Of a stretch of 64,000 nt of DNA, positions 62,813 through 64,000 are shown piece by piece. The notes below the pieces were generated by a model that saw only the letters and a list, made by a program, of their open reading frames with translations, searched no databases and had not been told where the DNA came from. The translations under genes and the position numbers were made by a program. Numbering within the stretch: position 1 is the stretch's first letter; every line of letters begins with the position of its first letter. This DNA comes from SXOA01 sp046153945 (GTDB taxonomy: Bacteria; Planctomycetota; Planctomycetia; Pirellulales; Pirellulaceae), in contig JBJXFF010000210.1 of NCBI GenBank assembly GCA_046153945.1, positions 1 to 64,000 on the forward strand. The letters run 5' to 3'.

Positions 62813-63874
62813 ATGCGCTACCCTCTCCTGCCTCTCGAAAAACTCGTCACCCAAATCTTCACAGCCGCTGGCTGCAACCCCGCCGAGGCCGCCTGTATCA
62901 GCGACCATTTGGTGCAGGCGAATCTGACCGGGCACGATTCGCACGGCGTGATTCGGACCCCCATCTATGTGCAGTGGCTCAAGGAGGGAAAGGTCCGGGC
63001 CAATCAACAGATCAAGCTGGTCTTTGAAAACGATGCGATTGCCGTGATCGACGGCGGGATGGGTTTTGGCCAGCCGATTGCCCAGCAGGCGATGGAACTC
63101 GGCATCGCGAAGGCGAAAAAGAGCGGCGTGGCGGTGATTGCCCTGCGGAATACGGGGCATGTCGGGCGGGTCGGGCACTGGGCGGAGATGATTGTGAAGG
63201 CCGGCCTGATCTCGCTCCACTTCGTCAACACCAGCGGTCTGGGGATGCTCGTCGCCCCGGTTGGCGGCATCAACCGGCGGCTGTCGGCCAACCCCGTCTC
63301 GGTAGGCATTCCGGTCGCCGGCGGCGAGCCGATCATTTACGACATCTCCACCTCGTCCGTCGCCGAGGGGAAGCTGAAGGTCGCGTTCAACAAAGGGGTC
63401 ATGGTCCCCGAAGGGTGCATCATCGACTCCGCCGGCCAGCCGACCTGCGACCCCAAGGTCTTTTACGCCGATCCGCCGGGGGCCATCCTCCCGTTCGGCG
63501 GTTACAAGGGTTACGGCTTGGGGATCGTCACGGAAATCCTTGCCGGCGCACTCACCGGCAGCGGCTGCACGGTGCCGGGCAAAACGCAGCTCGAGCAAGG
63601 GATGCTCTCCATCCTGCTCGACCCCGCCACATTCCAAGTTGGCGACGAACTCCAAGCCGAAGCCCGCCGCTTCGTCGATTTCGTCAAATCGTCCGAAAAG
63701 GTCTCCCCCGATTCGGAAATTCTCATGCCCGGCGACGTCGAACGCCGCAACCGGGCCGAGCGCACCGCCAAGGGGATCGAACTCGACGACAAGACCTGGA
63801 GCCAGATTGAAGGAGTTGCCGTGGCGGAGAAGGTGCCGGTGGAGTTGCTGGCGAAGGTAAAGGGGAAGAACTAG
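62813..63874 (+). CDS. Ldh2-family (malate/lactate/ureidoglycolate-type) NAD(P)-dependent dehydrogenase
   Basis: A 353-residue member of the LDH2/MDH2 oxidoreductase family, unrelated to Rossmann-fold lactate dehydrogenases. It has the signature NLTGHDSHGVIRTP (His and Asp near residues 42-45 of the active site), AIAVIDGGMGFGQPIAQQAM, RNTGHVGRVGHWAEMIVKAG, VAPVGGINRRLSANPVSVGI and FGGYKGYGLGIVTEILAGAL. Such enzymes reduce or oxidise 2-oxoacids or 2-hydroxyacids, or act on sugars such as 2,3-diketogulonate; the substrate cannot be decided. The gene is flanked on both sides by copies of the same repeat family. The start is uncertain by a few codons and has no clear ribosome binding site. Confidence 0.93.
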   Translation: MRYPLLPLEKLVTQIFTAAGCNPAEAACISDHLVQANLTGHDSHGVIRTPIYVQWLKEGKVRANQQIKLVFENDAIAVIDGGMGFGQPIAQQAMELGIAKAKKSGVAVIALRNTGHVGRVGHWAEMIVKAGLISLHFVNTSGLGMLVAPVGGINRRLSANPVSVGIPVAGGEPIIYDISTSSVAEGKLKVAFNKGVMVPEGCIIDSAGQPTCDPKVFYADPPGAILPFGGYKGYGLGIVTEILAGALTGSGCTVPGKTQLEQGMLSILLDPATFQVGDELQAEARRFVDFVKSSEKVSPDSEILMPGDVERRNRAERTAKGIELDDKTWSQIEGVAVAEKVPVELLAKVKGKN

Positions 63875-63876
63875 CC

Positions 63877-63918
63877 TTCCTTTTCAACGCAAAGGGGCAA
63901 AGGTGCGGAGGCGCAAAG
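63877..63918. repeat. Third copy of the CAACGCAAAGGNGC repeat
   Basis: TTCAACGCAAAGGGGCAAAG followed by GTGCGGAGGCGCAAAGG, same unit as 62658-62805. The remaining sequence to 64000 shows no gene. Confidence 0.75.
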
Positions 63919-64000
63919 GAGTAGGAGAGCAAGAAGGATTTGACACGGAGCCTTCGGAGGACATGGCTGGCAGGAGAATGGGGTCCTATTCCAAATTCGT

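Overview
The window reads as chromosome from a planctomycete (phylum Planctomycetota). The support is the family content: a PSCyt1/PSCyt2/PSD1 cytochrome (DUF1549/DUF1553) paired with a DUF1501 protein, a DUF1570 protein, a Tat-exported sugar-phosphate-isomerase-like protein, secreted PQQ-type propellers, DUF1844, an exceptionally large GspK-like pseudopilin, and many short palindromic repeats in a moderately GC-rich background. Genus cannot be fixed from sequence alone. No phage, plasmid, CRISPR array or rRNA was seen. One tRNA (His, GTG) is present.

Layout. 1-11.6 kb: a DUF1570 metallopeptidase-like protein, pheT (lacking the N-terminal tRNA-binding domain), a small hypothetical gene, a PQQ-like propeller, a zinc-ribbon/TM protein, then a tight minus-strand operon PSD1 -> DUF1501 -> ybeY. 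11.7-21.3 kb: DUF1844, a long FtsX-type permease running into glpK, an alkaline phosphatase diverging from a fatty acid desaturase, and a Tat-exported protein of unknown function. 21.3-22.7 kb is an accessory patch: two abutting CTAG-bounded inverted-repeat elements, an amidohydrolase remnant and tRNA-His. 22.7-27.4 kb: a TIM-barrel isomerase-like protein and a 1,200-residue LplT/PlsC/AMP-ligase fusion for lysophospholipid recycling.

27.6-34.7 kb holds five tandem same-strand genes of one secreted beta-rich family (DUF4139-like). The first is diverged. The other four are very similar and are linked by three identical stop/start overlaps (GTGA). Three of these four carry the same palindromic repeat inside the coding sequence of their signal peptide. 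34.8-52.5 kb is a type IV pilus / type II secretion-like cluster: hypothetical protein, PilB/GspE, PilT, a second PilB/GspE, a PilC/GspF with an unusual hydrophobic insertion, four prepilin-like proteins and a 1,768-residue GspK-like protein. Secretin, PilM/N/O and prepilin peptidase genes are absent from the window. Two of the prepilins again have palindromic repeats translated as their leader peptides.

52.5-64 kb: a repeat-filled intergenic region, a WcaJ-type sugar-phosphate transferase, a long aspartate kinase with four ACT domains, a methyltransferase, a Nudix-like protein, an octaheme cytochrome fused to HEAT and TPR repeats, a membrane-anchored squalene-cyclase-fold protein and an Ldh2/malate dehydrogenase-family oxidoreductase.

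The most distinctive observation is that several different short palindromic repeat families sit inside genes, but precisely in segments that are removed after export (signal peptides, prepilin leaders), in the DUF4139-like array and in the pilin cluster. The second is the coupled DUF4139-like array itself, in which conserved flanks enclose a hypervariable linker.
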